DNA of 35,088 nt from Archaeoglobus sp. UBA234 (GTDB lineage Archaea; Halobacteriota; Archaeoglobi; Archaeoglobales; Archaeoglobaceae): the NCBI GenBank assembly GCA_002494625.1, contig DACH01000010.1, forward strand, positions 1-35,088. Direction: 5' to 3'. The position numbers and the translations under genes are program-made. Shown here piece by piece: positions 16,052 to 24,031 of this stretch; the first letter of the stretch is position 1; each line of letters begins with the position of its first letter. The notes beneath the pieces are model-generated. The model was not told the DNA's origin and did not search any database. It was given only the letters and a program-made list of their open reading frames with translations.

Positions 16052-16070
16052 ATTGTCATCCTGATAAATC

Positions 16071-16520
16071 ATGGATAAAAGGGACATCGAAATTCTGAGA
16101 CACTTAGTCACAGATTCAAGGCTCTCATTGGCTGATATTTCGGATAAAACAGGGCTGGCAATATCAACAGTCCACAAGAGGATAAACAAACTTCTGAATG
16201 AAAAGTACATCGATCGATTTACCGTACTGCTGAATCCAGATAGATTTGGTTGTGCAACAGCATTTCTCCTTGTTGATGTGGATTCTGAAAGAATAAAAGA
16301 AGTTGTGGAGAAACTGAAAAACGATGAAAATATACTCGAGATTTACGAGTCTCTCGGCAGTCACAACTTAGTACTTAAGATAAGAGCCTCAACTCTCGAG
16401 AGGTTGAAGGAGGCAGTCAATAAAGTCTCAGATACGGAAGGAGTCTACAGCTTTGAGTTCTATCTGGCAACAACCAGATATAAAGAGAATGCCTGGAAGC
16501 CAGAGGTAGATAGCATATAA
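16071..16520 (+). CDS. Lrp/AsnC family transcription regulator
   Basis: 149 residues, the usual length. Residues 1-55 form the winged helix-turn-helix (DKRDIEILRHLVTDSR, SLADISDKTGLAISTVHKRI). Residues 62-140 are the RAM ligand-binding/oligomerisation domain (CATAFLLVDVDSERIKEVVEK, YESLGSHNLVLKIRAST). It likely senses an amino acid or other small effector, which cannot be read from sequence. It heads a tight cluster with a small membrane protein (20-base gap) and a Cys-containing unknown (13-base gap to the chosen start), so it may regulate its own operon. Confidence 0.93.
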   Translation: MDKRDIEILRHLVTDSRLSLADISDKTGLAISTVHKRINKLLNEKYIDRFTVLLNPDRFGCATAFLLVDVDSERIKEVVEKLKNDENILEIYESLGSHNLVLKIRASTLERLKEAVNKVSDTEGVYSFEFYLATTRYKENAWKPEVDSI

Positions 16521-16540
16521 ATTATGAGAAAGGTGATAAA

Positions 16541-16807
16541 ATGGTCTGGGTGAACATTCTGACTATATTTTTCCTGATGCTTGGAGGAGCGTTTATAATC
16601 CATCTATATGATGCCTACAAGAACACAAAACAGAAATTTCTTCTTTTGCTTTCCACAGGTTTCTTCTTTCTGATAACTGGAGGAGCTCTGACCAGTCTAC
16701 TCTATATATCCAGCAACTTCGGATTTGATATGGAGTACGTGTTGATGGGTTCGATAATCCTTCAAATAGCCGGAATATCGCTAATTTACTATTCTATTGT
16801 GAAATAG
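16541..16807 (+). CDS. Small three-helix membrane protein
   Basis: 88 residues with three hydrophobic segments (about 4-22, 33-55 and 66-86) joined by short loops, and a lysine-rich first cytoplasmic loop (AYKNTKQK). AAAGGTGATAAA precedes the ATG. Small three-helix proteins next to HTH regulators are common in archaea, but I recognise no characterised family. Confidence 0.75.
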   Translation: MVWVNILTIFFLMLGGAFIIHLYDAYKNTKQKFLLLLSTGFFFLITGGALTSLLYISSNFGFDMEYVLMGSIILQIAGISLIYYSIVK

Positions 16808-16820
16808 ACGAGTGATAAAG

Positions 16821-17309
16821 ATGGAAGAACGGGGAAAGAGAATTGCCAGAAAATGGAGAGTCATAAAGCTTGGCAGGGAGAAAAGAGAAGCCTTTATTCA
16901 CCGCTTTATCCAGAGATTGACCCTTGAGATACCCCAGGCTGTGAAGGTGCTTGAGGCTGTGGCTTTCGAGTATGGGGAGGAAGAGGGTAGAAGGATCGTT
17001 AAGGAGCTTTCTGTAACAACTCCTGCAGATTTGATAGACACAGTGCTCATGCTTCACGGGGCAAAAGCCAATGTTAGTGAGAGGGAATCCGAGGATGCAG
17101 ATAAAATAATTCTCATCGCAGAGATTGAATCCTGCCCGGAAGTGGGAGGATTAAGTGACAAAAACTCTTGTCTGGCTTATCTAAGAGGAGTTATCAGGGC
17201 TGCAGACTATGAATCAAGAGCAAAGGCTAACTGCCCTTTCGGGGAAAAGGGCTTGGGTGAAGGGGGGTGCATGATTCTCATCGAAGCTTGGAAAATCTTG
17301 AGAAAATGA
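16821..17309 (+). CDS. Hypothetical protein with C-terminal cysteines
   Basis: 162 residues from ATG 16821; a GTG at 16812 adds three. The N-terminal half is helical and basic (ERGKRIARKWRVIKLG). The C-terminal half holds four cysteines (ESCPEVGG, KNSCLAYL, KANCPFG, GGCMILIE) that could bind metal or a cofactor. The arrangement loosely recalls V4R or thiazoline hydrolase-like domains, but I would not assign either. Third gene of the Lrp cluster. Confidence 0.7.
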   Translation: MEERGKRIARKWRVIKLGREKREAFIHRFIQRLTLEIPQAVKVLEAVAFEYGEEEGRRIVKELSVTTPADLIDTVLMLHGAKANVSERESEDADKIILIAEIESCPEVGGLSDKNSCLAYLRGVIRAADYESRAKANCPFGEKGLGEGGCMILIEAWKILRK

Positions 17310-17440
17310 GAATATATTCAGGTGGTAGATAATAATAACTAATTATAACATACAGAGAATACTGAATGAACAACCTTAATTTTTACAAATCTTACACTTA
17401 AATCGAAAAATTTACAACCATATCATGTGATTTAGAAAAA

Positions 17441-17450
17441 GTTTATATAG
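17441..17450 (+). promoter_or_regulatory. Strong BRE/TATA promoter of the pilin pair
   Basis: GAAAAA followed by GTTTATATAG is close to the archaeal consensus. Initiation near 17475 would leave a short leader with two purine-rich sites, GGAGGTGA and AAAGGAGG, before ATG 17498. This fits high expression of a structural pilin. The rest of the 17310-17440 gap shows no gene. Confidence 0.7.
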
Positions 17451-17497
17451 GCATTGTATAATGATAATTGTGAGAAAAAATGGGAGGTGAAAGGAGG

Positions 17498-17872
17498 ATG
17501 TTTAGGAGGGATGAAAAGGCTGTATCGCCAGTGATTGGAGTTATACTGATGGTGGCAATAACGGTCATACTGGCTGCAGTGATTGCCAGCTTCGTCTTTG
17601 GAATGGGGAGCAATGTTAAGAAGACATATGTTGTTTCTGCGACTGCTTCACAGCAGGGTAGTGATATTGTTATAACATACCAAGGCGGCCCAGATCATCA
17701 GAGTGTGGATTATATCAATGTCACATCTCCTTGTACAAACAGTACGACTAATCCAACAGTAGGTAGCTCGTTAACATGTACTGGTAGTGGAACAAGTGGA
17801 AGAGATCATGTTGTGGTAACAGCAACATTTTTGGATGGAACAACCCAGGTGATACTGGATACATATGTCTAA
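17498..17872 (+). CDS. Archaeal type IV pilin (DUF1628-like N-terminus)
   Basis: 124 residues from ATG 17498, eight bases after GGAGGTGA; the longer frame from 17480 is less likely. MFRRDEKAVSPVIG followed by a 20-residue hydrophobic stretch (VILMVAITVILAAVIASF) is the class III signal of euryarchaeal pilins, cut near residue 8 by a prepilin peptidase. The globular part contains YQGGPDHQSVDYINV, two cysteines in a Ser/Thr/Asn-rich loop (SPCTNSTTNPT ... LTCTGSG), and ends VILDTYV. It probably assembles using the ATPase/TadC pair at 25276-29360. Confidence 0.92.
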   Translation: MFRRDEKAVSPVIGVILMVAITVILAAVIASFVFGMGSNVKKTYVVSATASQQGSDIVITYQGGPDHQSVDYINVTSPCTNSTTNPTVGSSLTCTGSGTSGRDHVVVTATFLDGTTQVILDTYV

Positions 17873-17890
17873 ATTTTTTTTATTTTTATA
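17873..17890 (+). terminator. T-rich tract between the two pilin genes
   Basis: The first pilin stop is followed by TTTTTTTTATTTTTATA, an archaeal-type terminator, only about 10 bases before the second pilin's ribosome-binding site. It could lower expression of the second gene relative to the first. Confidence 0.5.
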
Positions 17891-17900
17891 ACAATATAAG

Positions 17901-18335
17901 GTGATAAATCTGGACATAAAAGGTGTAAGTCCAATTATTGGAACAATTTTTGTGATAGCGATAGTGATAGTAATATCCACACTTGTTATGGCTATGAGTC
18001 TTGGCTTAACTGAGAAACCCAGATATTCCTACATTGTGACTTTTCAACTGGTTGACCAAAAAGCAGATGATTTTACAGTTCTATTCTATGGGGGTCCCGA
18101 CATCGAGTATCTTGAAGGTGTTAGAATGATGGTAAATGATGTTGTCTATGTCAACTACACTGGTTCTCTGTCTGTTGGAACCCAGTGGTATTTTAAAGAT
18201 GGGCAAAATCCTACAGGTCCTGGCAATCAGTCCGTAATTGTAGATCTATCTCCAGGTAAGAACGATGATCATCTGATCGTGGTAGGAATGTTCTCGAACG
18301 ATGTGGAAACTGTTTTAATAGATACATATATATAA
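17901..18335 (+). CDS. Second archaeal type IV pilin-like protein
   Basis: About 144 residues. The N-terminus DIKGVSPIIGTIFVIAIVI and a long hydrophobic helix mark a type IV pilin-like protein. It shares with its neighbour a GGPD motif (FYGGPDIEYLEGVRM) and the ending VLIDTYI, so the two are paralogues, but its globular domain is longer and lacks cysteines. The start is uncertain: GTG 17901 overlaps the AGGTGAT ribosome site, while CTG 17910 lies at ideal spacing. It may be a minor pilin. Confidence 0.85.
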   Translation: MINLDIKGVSPIIGTIFVIAIVIVISTLVMAMSLGLTEKPRYSYIVTFQLVDQKADDFTVLFYGGPDIEYLEGVRMMVNDVVYVNYTGSLSVGTQWYFKDGQNPTGPGNQSVIVDLSPGKNDDHLIVVGMFSNDVETVLIDTYI

Positions 18336-18397
18336 TACCTCTCTATATCATAAAAATAAAGTAGAACATACTTATTATATAGGTTCTACCAATAAAT

Positions 18398-18600
18398 ATG
18401 GAAAATGTTAGAAAGTATCGTCAATGTTTCCAAAAAAGGACATAGTAATACCAACGGATATCAGAGAAGTTTTAGATATGACCTAATAAAAAGCTCACAG
18501 TCATCATAAAGGATGATATATTATCTTCAGAAGAGTAGATAAGCTTGGTGTGCCTCAGAACGATCTCAGCAATTGTTGAGAAGGAGGAGAATCGATGTTG
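18398..18600 (+). pseudogene. Decayed AbrB-type antitoxin gene
   Basis: It begins ATGGAAAATGTTAGAAAG and, with frameshifts, reads as MENVRK ... DIVIPTDIREVLDM ... KLTVIIKDD ... RRVDKL. The IVIPTDIREVL core is the swapped-hairpin DNA-binding motif of AbrB/VapB antitoxins (usually IVIPKEIRE-LG). Stops and shifts interrupt every frame, so no functional product is expected. Confidence 0.65.
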
Positions 18601-18644
18601 ATAGACTTATTAAGGAGGTCGTTTAGTGGGGATAGAAAACAAAA

Positions 18645-18990
18645 GTAGTTATAGACACAAATGTCTGGCTTTCAATATTTTTTAGCAGTATATCGTCCAA
18701 AGAATTTGTTATTCTTTTCGAAGAAGAAAAAATTGAGGTTTACATTTCTTAAGAAATCTTAAAAGAAGTAGCAAGGGTTTTAGAATACCCAAAAAATAAA
18801 TAAAATGTTTGAAGAGGCCAAAATTAGCCAAGTTGAGGTATTGGAGGAAATTATCTGAAAAAGTACATTGATTAACCCAAAGAAGAAATGAAGATCATTA
18901 AAGAAAATCATGAAAATACTAAACCTTTGGAGTGTGCTCCAGAAGACGGAGTGCAATTCGTTGTAAGTGACTTAAACACTTACTTTTTAC
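18645..18990 (+). pseudogene. Decayed PIN-domain toxin gene (COG1569-like)
   Basis: The first frame reads VVIDTNVWLSIFF ... KEFVILFEEEKIEVYIS and meets TAA where related toxins have EE (S-EEILKEVARVLEYPK). Further stops and a frameshift follow; the end VVSDLNTYF can still be read near 18970. The DTNVW start is the first acidic site of PIN nucleases. Together with the AbrB remnant just upstream it is a dead toxin-antitoxin module. Confidence 0.75.
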
Positions 18991-19057
18991 CCAGGAAAAG
19001 CAAGAACCGATCAATCTTACAAAAATTTTAAGTATTGACAGATATACATATATACAT

Positions 19058-19315
19058 ATGTCCGTAAAAACGAAGGTTACCTTAAGCCTCAACAAAGACA
19101 TAGTTGATGAGATAAAAAAAGAACTCGCTGGAGAGACTTTCAGCAGCATGGTTGAGAAATCCTTAGAGAATATATCCGGGATACTGTTCCTCAAAAAGAC
19201 CGCATCCACATTAAACTTAAGCAGAGAGATAATTTCACCAAAGGATATACCAAAAATCAGGAAGAGGGGTGCAAAAGCTGAGGAAGTTGTGAGAGTCATC
19301 AGAGAAGGTAGATAA
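19058..19315 (+). CDS. Antitoxin of a VapBC-like pair
   Basis: 85 residues: VKTKVTLSLNKDIVDEIKKEL is a ribbon-helix-helix-like DNA-binding start, followed by SSMVEKSLEN and a basic C-terminal tail (PKIRKRGAKAEEVVRVIREGR) that would cover the toxin. It lies 61 bases ahead of the PIN toxin on the same strand, the usual order. An AATTTTAAGT element near 19025 could be the promoter. Confidence 0.75.
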   Translation: MSVKTKVTLSLNKDIVDEIKKELAGETFSSMVEKSLENISGILFLKKTASTLNLSREIISPKDIPKIRKRGAKAEEVVRVIREGR

Positions 19316-19376
19316 CTCAAGAAGATTAGATAACCTATCGATCACCATCACAAAGTTTGAGTTCGAGGTGGATTCT

Positions 19377-19820
19377 GTGTCTCAACCCAAGGTATATTTA
19401 GATACAAGTGCTCTTGTGAAGAGATACGTTGAGGAAGAGGGATCTGAAAAAATTGATTCCCTTTTTGATAAGGCATACAGGGATGAATTAATACTCGTTA
19501 CATCCCAGTGGAACATTGCGGAGGCTTCCGTAGTTTTCGACAAGTATGAGCGGAGAGCCCTTCTGAATGCTGTGGATACTTTTAATCTACTTCAGAATGA
19601 AATGGAAACAATGGTGAGAATGGGTTTGTTCAGGATTATACCATTGTTTGGTAATATCGTAGCTGAAAGCATACGCCTCATATTTACATATCATATCTAT
19701 GTCGCCGATGCGGTTCAAATCCTGACTTGCCAGCAGGAAAGATGTGATCAGTTTGTAACCTTTGATAAAAAATTGAGAGAGATTGCAAAGTCAGAAAAAT
19801 TAAATATTTTGGATCCCTAA
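19377..19820 (+). CDS. PIN-domain ribonuclease toxin (VapC-like)
   Basis: 147 residues from GTG 19377, six bases after GAGGTG. PIN acidic residues are present: Asp9 in VYLDTSALVKRY, Glu in WNIAEASVVF near residue 48, Asp in YVADAVQIL near 112 and Asp in FVTFDKKL near 131. VapC toxins cleave tRNA or rRNA when freed from the antitoxin. The frame is intact, unlike the PIN remnant 400 bases upstream. Confidence 0.9.
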   Translation: MSQPKVYLDTSALVKRYVEEEGSEKIDSLFDKAYRDELILVTSQWNIAEASVVFDKYERRALLNAVDTFNLLQNEMETMVRMGLFRIIPLFGNIVAESIRLIFTYHIYVADAVQILTCQQERCDQFVTFDKKLREIAKSEKLNILDP

Positions 19821-19880
19821 TTGCTGTAAAGTATCTATTTTGAAAAATAAGCTCTTTGGGATTCGTAAACCCAGAAAAAG

Positions 19881-19954
19881 TGCCGAGGGGGGGATTCGAA
19901 CCCCCGACCTCCTGATTATGAGTCAGGCGCCCCAACCAGCTAGGCTACCTCGGC
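19881..19954 (-). tRNA. tRNA with anticodon CAU, probably elongator tRNA-Met
   Basis: A complete 74-base cloverleaf on the minus strand: acceptor GCCGAGG/CCTCGGC, D arm GCCTAGCTGGTTGGGGC, anticodon stem CCTGA/TCAGG with loop CTCATAA (anticodon CAT), T arm GGGGG TTCGAAT CCCCC, discriminator A, CCA not encoded. The stem lacks the three G-C pairs of initiator tRNA. Elongator Met is favoured by the GCCG...CGGC acceptor; tRNA-Ile2 (agmatidine-modified CAU) is the alternative. Confidence 0.95.
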
Positions 19955-20039
19955 TTTCTAATGTTGAGATTGGTGATTCAACCCACTTAACCTTGCTTAC
20001 CCCTTTCTCTATCTCCGCACCATCAGGATATTAAACTTT

Positions 20040-20300
20040 TGCTGAATGTTGATTTTACTCCAAAGTTTAATTTATAAAAAATATGTTGAGAGAATCACCC
20101 TTTTTTCATGATCTCAACCAAAAATCTTATCTCGAGCAAATTATATTAAACCAAACATGACTATCAATTGACTGGTTTTAAAAAAGAGATTTTATTTTCA
20201 CGCTATTCATTAAGAATGGTTATAATTAACCTCCTTTGCCTGATTGATGGAATTTACCCTAATTTTTACAATTCGTGATATTTAAATAAATCGGTTAATG
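20040..20300. other. AT-rich intergenic region
   Basis: No gene or RNA is visible between the tRNA upstream region and the HTH gene promoter. It contains scattered TATA-like sequences (for example AATTTATAAAAAA near 20068). No structured repeat is seen. Confidence 0.5.
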
Positions 20301-20307
20301 GAAAAAT

Positions 20308-20317
20308 ATTTATATAG
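20308..20317 (+). promoter_or_regulatory. BRE/TATA promoter of the HTH regulator gene
   Basis: GGAAAAAT followed by ATTTATATAG is a near-consensus archaeal promoter; initiation near 20342 would give a leader of about 20 nt. Confidence 0.65.
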
Positions 20318-20361
20318 TTGTGAGTATAACTAAACTTTAACATCGTCGTGAGGTGTGTTTG

Positions 20362-20727
20362 ATGGTGGAAGAATTCACTGAAAAAGAGGAAAAAATCGTC
20401 AGACTCCTATCAGATGCAGGATTAAACAGAAATATAGCAAAAGTAGTTGTTTTCCTCTCTAAATCAGGAGAAGCCATATCAAGAGATATTGAGAGAGCAG
20501 CCAATTTGAGACAGCCTGAGGTTAGCCTTGCAATGAAGGAACTGAAGGAATGGAACTGGATAAAGGAGAGAGAACTCAAAAAGAAGGGCAAAGGAAGGCC
20601 CCTGAAAAGTTACAAACTTACACTGGATATCAAAGAAATAGTTTCCGAGCTTGTCAAAAAGAAAAGAGAAGAAATTAAAAAGACTGAAAAAGATCTTGAA
20701 GAGCTTGAGAAACTTGTAGGTGTTTAA
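20362..20727 (+). CDS. Winged-HTH transcription regulator (TrmB/ArsR-like)
   Basis: 121 residues from ATG 20362, six bases after AGGTG. Residues 10-85 form a winged helix (AKVVVFLSKSGEAISRDIERAANLRQPEVSLAMKEL, here given as FLSKSGEAISRDIE and RQPEVSLAMKEL; wing KKGKGRPLKSYKL). Residues 90-121 are a Glu/Lys-rich coiled coil (KKREEIKKTEKDLEELEKL), probably for dimerisation. There is no ligand domain. The strong promoter suggests substantial expression. The target is unknown. Confidence 0.85.
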   Translation: MVEEFTEKEEKIVRLLSDAGLNRNIAKVVVFLSKSGEAISRDIERAANLRQPEVSLAMKELKEWNWIKERELKKKGKGRPLKSYKLTLDIKEIVSELVKKKREEIKKTEKDLEELEKLVGV

Positions 20728-20840
20728 TCCCTTTACAAAGTGAATCAATCATTTCTCACCCTTTTTTGTGGGTCTAATAAGGTAAAGCATCATCTGAAAA
20801 TTTAGGAAAATTAATTAACAAAAATTCCAGATAGGTTGCC

Positions 20841-21569
20841 ATGAAGATCGATACCGTTTTTTCTGGAAAGCATCTCAGAGTTCATGTTGAGGATGTTGTC
20901 ATATTCTGCCACGGGCTTCCCTACGAGGCAGGCTCAGTAATTGAGAAAGGCTATGATCAGATTGCGAAGCGTTTTGCTGAGAATGGCTTGAACTCTCTTA
21001 TTTTTGATTTTTCCGGAACAGGTTTAAGCAAAGGTGATTTTAGCATAGAGAACTGGGTTAAAGATTTGCTTTCTATCGTCAGTGAATTCACATCCGTGAG
21101 TCTGGTCGGTTTCAGCATGGGTGGAGTTGTTGCCACCTATGTTGCGGCAAACAGCAGTAATGTGAACAATCTTGTGATTGTCGGAGTACCCTGCTGCTCT
21201 GATTCGATAACCGAAGATATGCTAAAAGAGATATACTCTCACAACAAAATGAGGGGTGTCCTCAGAGGGCTCAGAGATTTTGAATCCTTTAAAGATAGAT
21301 TCTTAAGGGAGATGGAGATCTATGAGCCGAAAACATGGATTAGAAATGTGAAATGTCCCAAACTTATAGTCCATGGATCCTCTGACCAGATAATTCCATT
21401 TGAAGATGGTGAAAATCTATACAGCACAGCAAAGGAACCGAAATATTTCCTGAAGGTTGTAAACGGAAGCCATTTTCTGAGGAATCATGATGAGGTGATG
21501 GATAGAATAAGGAAGTGGCTAATCAAAAAAGAAAAGTATGGAAAGGTTATTCAGGAGATATTCGTTTAA
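20841..21569 (+). CDS. Alpha/beta hydrolase
   Basis: 242 residues with a complete serine-hydrolase triad: Ser92 in the nucleophile elbow GFSMGG, Asp182 in HGSSDQIIP and His211 in NGSHFLR. The oxyanion HG motif is CHGLPYEAG near residue 23. The short cap region between about 120 and 165 suggests an esterase or peptidase-like member; the substrate cannot be told. It has no signal peptide, so it is cytoplasmic. It is preceded by the HTH gene (113-base gap). Confidence 0.9.
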   Translation: MKIDTVFSGKHLRVHVEDVVIFCHGLPYEAGSVIEKGYDQIAKRFAENGLNSLIFDFSGTGLSKGDFSIENWVKDLLSIVSEFTSVSLVGFSMGGVVATYVAANSSNVNNLVIVGVPCCSDSITEDMLKEIYSHNKMRGVLRGLRDFESFKDRFLREMEIYEPKTWIRNVKCPKLIVHGSSDQIIPFEDGENLYSTAKEPKYFLKVVNGSHFLRNHDEVMDRIRKWLIKKEKYGKVIQEIFV

Positions 21570-21615
21570 ATCGCCGTTTAAAATGCTCGTTCGAACTGCA
21601 GCCTGAGATACAGCA

Positions 21616-22266
21616 TCACTTTAATTTTTCCAGAATCTCTTTTATCTCCTCAAAGACTCCCTCAATCGGCTTTGTGCCATCAACATTGTAAACAAGCCCT
21701 TTCTTGCTGTAGTAATCGATCAAAGGCTCGGTTTGACTTCTGTAAACTCTCAGCCTTTCTTTAACAGTCTCTTCTTTGTCATCATCCCTCTGGTACAGCT
21801 CTCCACCACACTTATCACATTTATTCTCTTCCTTTGGTGGATTATATATCAGGTGATAGACCGCCTTGCAGTTTCTGCATGTCCTTCTGTTCACGATTCT
21901 CTTAACGATTTCCTCCTCCGGTACAGCCACATTTATCACGGCATCTATGCTCTTGTTAAGCTCTTTCAAAATCTCATCAAGAGCCTCAGCCTGCTTGATT
22001 GTTCTGGGAAATCCATCGAGGATAAAACCATTGTCACAATCTGGCTGGGCAAGCCTCTCCTTGACAATCCCGATTACAACCTCATCAGGCACCAATTCTC
22101 CTTTATCCATGTATTCTTTTGCCTTTTTTCCAAGCTCTGTTCCCTTTGCGACTGCATCTCTCAACATATCTCCAGTTGAAATCTGTGGTATGCCATATTC
22201 TGCGACTATCATCTCAGCCTGAGTTCCTTTACCCGCTCCGGGTGCCCCCAATAAAATCAGGTTCAT
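21616..22266 (-). CDS. adk: Adenylate kinase, zinc-LID type
   Basis: 216 residues. It interconverts ATP + AMP and 2 ADP. The P-loop GAPGAGKGT is at 7-15, the AMP-binding STGDMLR follows near 30, and DGFPRT is near 84. The LID domain has CRNC (Cys130, Cys133) and CDKC (Cys150, Cys153), a structural zinc site. This is the long bacterial-type Adk rather than the short archaeal AdkA. A TATA box 24 bases before the ATG suggests a leaderless transcript. Confidence 0.98.
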   Translation of the reverse strand: MNLILLGAPGAGKGTQAEMIVAEYGIPQISTGDMLRDAVAKGTELGKKAKEYMDKGELVPDEVVIGIVKERLAQPDCDNGFILDGFPRTIKQAEALDEILKELNKSIDAVINVAVPEEEIVKRIVNRRTCRNCKAVYHLIYNPPKEENKCDKCGGELYQRDDDKEETVKERLRVYRSQTEPLIDYYSKKGLVYNVDGTKPIEGVFEEIKEILEKLK

Positions 22267-22285
22267 GCTTTAAGGTTGTGTCTGC

Positions 22286-22295
22286 AATTTTAAAC
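22286..22295 (-). promoter_or_regulatory. TATA box for adk
   Basis: The minus strand reads GAAAAA then GTTTAAAATT, centred about 24 bases before the adk ATG. Confidence 0.5.
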
Positions 22296-22425
22296 TTTTT
22301 CATTTTTCGAAAACCAGTACTTGTTTCAGATTTTTAAAAATTTATGGGCATGCTGAACATCATACATATCAATCTGCATATCAGCACATATGCCTGTTCC
22401 ACCAACAAATGTCCATCTAAGGGAT

Positions 22426-23607
22426 TTAATCAATCACTTCACCCATGAAGATCCCATCCTTACTCCTTACGATTTTCATTCTGATATGTCTGCCAGTTTT
22501 ATACTCTCCTTTCACAGTAATAACTCTGTTTGAAGACTCAACGAGCATCTCGCCACGCATTCTACCTCTCGCAATCACCACTCCATCAACTCTATCATTC
22601 TTTCTGAATGGATGTGGAAAACGCTTTCTTCTGTGCATCCCAAAATCTTCTGGTTTCAGAATAAGTTTCACTCCATATTCCTTCTCCCAGTCCTCAAGCT
22701 TTCGGTAAAATTCTGTAAACGAGATTACATTTTTCAGTCTTCTTCCAAATCTGTAGGGTATATACTTCTGAATTCCCAATGGCGGATACTTTCTGCCAGC
22801 ACCAACATCAAGAGCAAATCTGATGATTTCCTCAATATCCTCATCATTGATACCCGGCACCCATACAGGAGCGATCAGCAAATCCACCCTACTGTTAGCA
22901 ATCATCTCTGCAACCCTCTTAACTCTCTCCACGGGATATCTAATGCCTGCAAGCATGGATGACTTTTCCTCTCTCAGAGAGCTTATTGAGAGATTTATTC
23001 TCGTTATAAAAGGCTCTATAGCTTCAAATTTTCTTTCAGAGAGCAAAATTCCATTTGTTTGCATGGAAATCGTTGATATTTCCTTGATCCTGTTTAGCTG
23101 TTCTAGTAACTCGGTCATGTAAGGATAGAGGAGGGGTTCACCCTGTCCGTCGATGTGCCCTTCAATGCCATCTCCTTTAAACTCTGAGACTTTTTTAACC
23201 CATTCATAAAGGTAATCCGGATCGACAATGTAATCTGTTACCCTTGTTTTACTGTTTTTACCCTCATCAACACTGCAAAATATGCATCGAAGGTTGCAAC
23301 CGGAGACAGGACGAATTTGAAGAAGATTCGTTCCTCTATCTATGACTCCAAAGGCTGAACTTCCCATAAGAGGGATTCCACTCTCTTTGGTCACAAAAAC
23401 AAGTTCTCTTTTTGTTATATGGCTTAATACTCTCCTTGGCTCACCGAAGGAAATAATATATTCCTTATCCCGCCTTTTGATCATCTGTCTGTATTTTTCA
23501 AGCGGGATTCTCACCTCAACAAAATCCCTTACCACAAAAACCTTTTCACTACCATCTTCAAATTCCCTGATGTTTACCGAGTTTCTCACCTTTAAAGCTT
23601 GACCCAA
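22426..23607 (-). CDS. Radical SAM protein with C-terminal TRAM-like domain (COG2100-like)
   Basis: 393 residues. The [4Fe-4S]/SAM motif CNLRCIFC places Cys104, Cys108 and Cys111; GHIDGQGEPLLYP near 150 is the glycine-rich SAM-binding strand. The C-terminal 55 residues (RMRGEMLVESSNRVITVKG ... GRHIRMKIV) look like a TRAM RNA-binding barrel, pointing to an RNA substrate. The reaction is unknown. The start is unsure: TTG 23607 has no ribosome site, and a GTG at 23589 is possible. It follows the small HTH gene by 24 bases. Confidence 0.9.
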   Translation of the reverse strand: MGQALKVRNSVNIREFEDGSEKVFVVRDFVEVRIPLEKYRQMIKRRDKEYIISFGEPRRVLSHITKRELVFVTKESGIPLMGSSAFGVIDRGTNLLQIRPVSGCNLRCIFCSVDEGKNSKTRVTDYIVDPDYLYEWVKKVSEFKGDGIEGHIDGQGEPLLYPYMTELLEQLNRIKEISTISMQTNGILLSERKFEAIEPFITRINLSISSLREEKSSMLAGIRYPVERVKRVAEMIANSRVDLLIAPVWVPGINDEDIEEIIRFALDVGAGRKYPPLGIQKYIPYRFGRRLKNVISFTEFYRKLEDWEKEYGVKLILKPEDFGMHRRKRFPHPFRKNDRVDGVVIARGRMRGEMLVESSNRVITVKGEYKTGRHIRMKIVRSKDGIFMGEVID

Positions 23608-23631
23608 TGGATAAAAAACCTTAACGCACCG

Positions 23632-23880
23632 TTACCTTATCCCCTTGAGTTGATTATGAACTTCTACTCCAAGCTCCGTAATATGACAAGAGCCCTCCAC
23701 AATACTCAGAAGCCCATCGGCTTCTAATTCCTCAATGAGCTCTTCTGCAACCTTTTGTGGAATTCTTATGTGCTTGGCGATGTATTCGGGGCTCGCATTC
23801 TTTCTCCTCAAAATTTCCAGAATTTTTACTTTGTTTGTACTGGATATAATATTGCCCAATAGTGCTGATATGTCTGCCAT
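23632..23880 (-). CDS. Small winged-HTH protein
   Basis: 82 residues, a single winged helix (NKVKILEILRRKNASPEYIAKHIRIP ... AEELIEELEADGLLSIVEG, shown here as KILEILRRKNASPEYIAKH and EELEADGLLSIVEG). It has no effector domain. It shares a strand with the radical SAM gene and probably forms an operon with it. TTTAAGTATTATAG near 23900 may be its promoter. Confidence 0.8.
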   Translation of the reverse strand: MADISALLGNIISSTNKVKILEILRRKNASPEYIAKHIRIPQKVAEELIEELEADGLLSIVEGSCHITELGVEVHNQLKGIR

Positions 23881-24000
23881 AACCCTATTTGTATGCTATA
23901 ATACTTAAAGGCATCTGCATTGAATTTTTCGATATTTAGATTTAAAATGGAGAATTATAACATATCTTTCATGAATTCCTTTTGATTTCAAATCCGCAAA

Positions 24001-24009
24001 CTTTAATAC
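24001..24009 (+). promoter_or_regulatory. TATA box for the SRP RNA gene
   Basis: AAA then CTTTAATAC is centred about 27 bases before the predicted 5' end of the SRP RNA. Confidence 0.5.
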
Positions 24010-24031
24010 ACCTCCATAGGTAATTTTAAAT

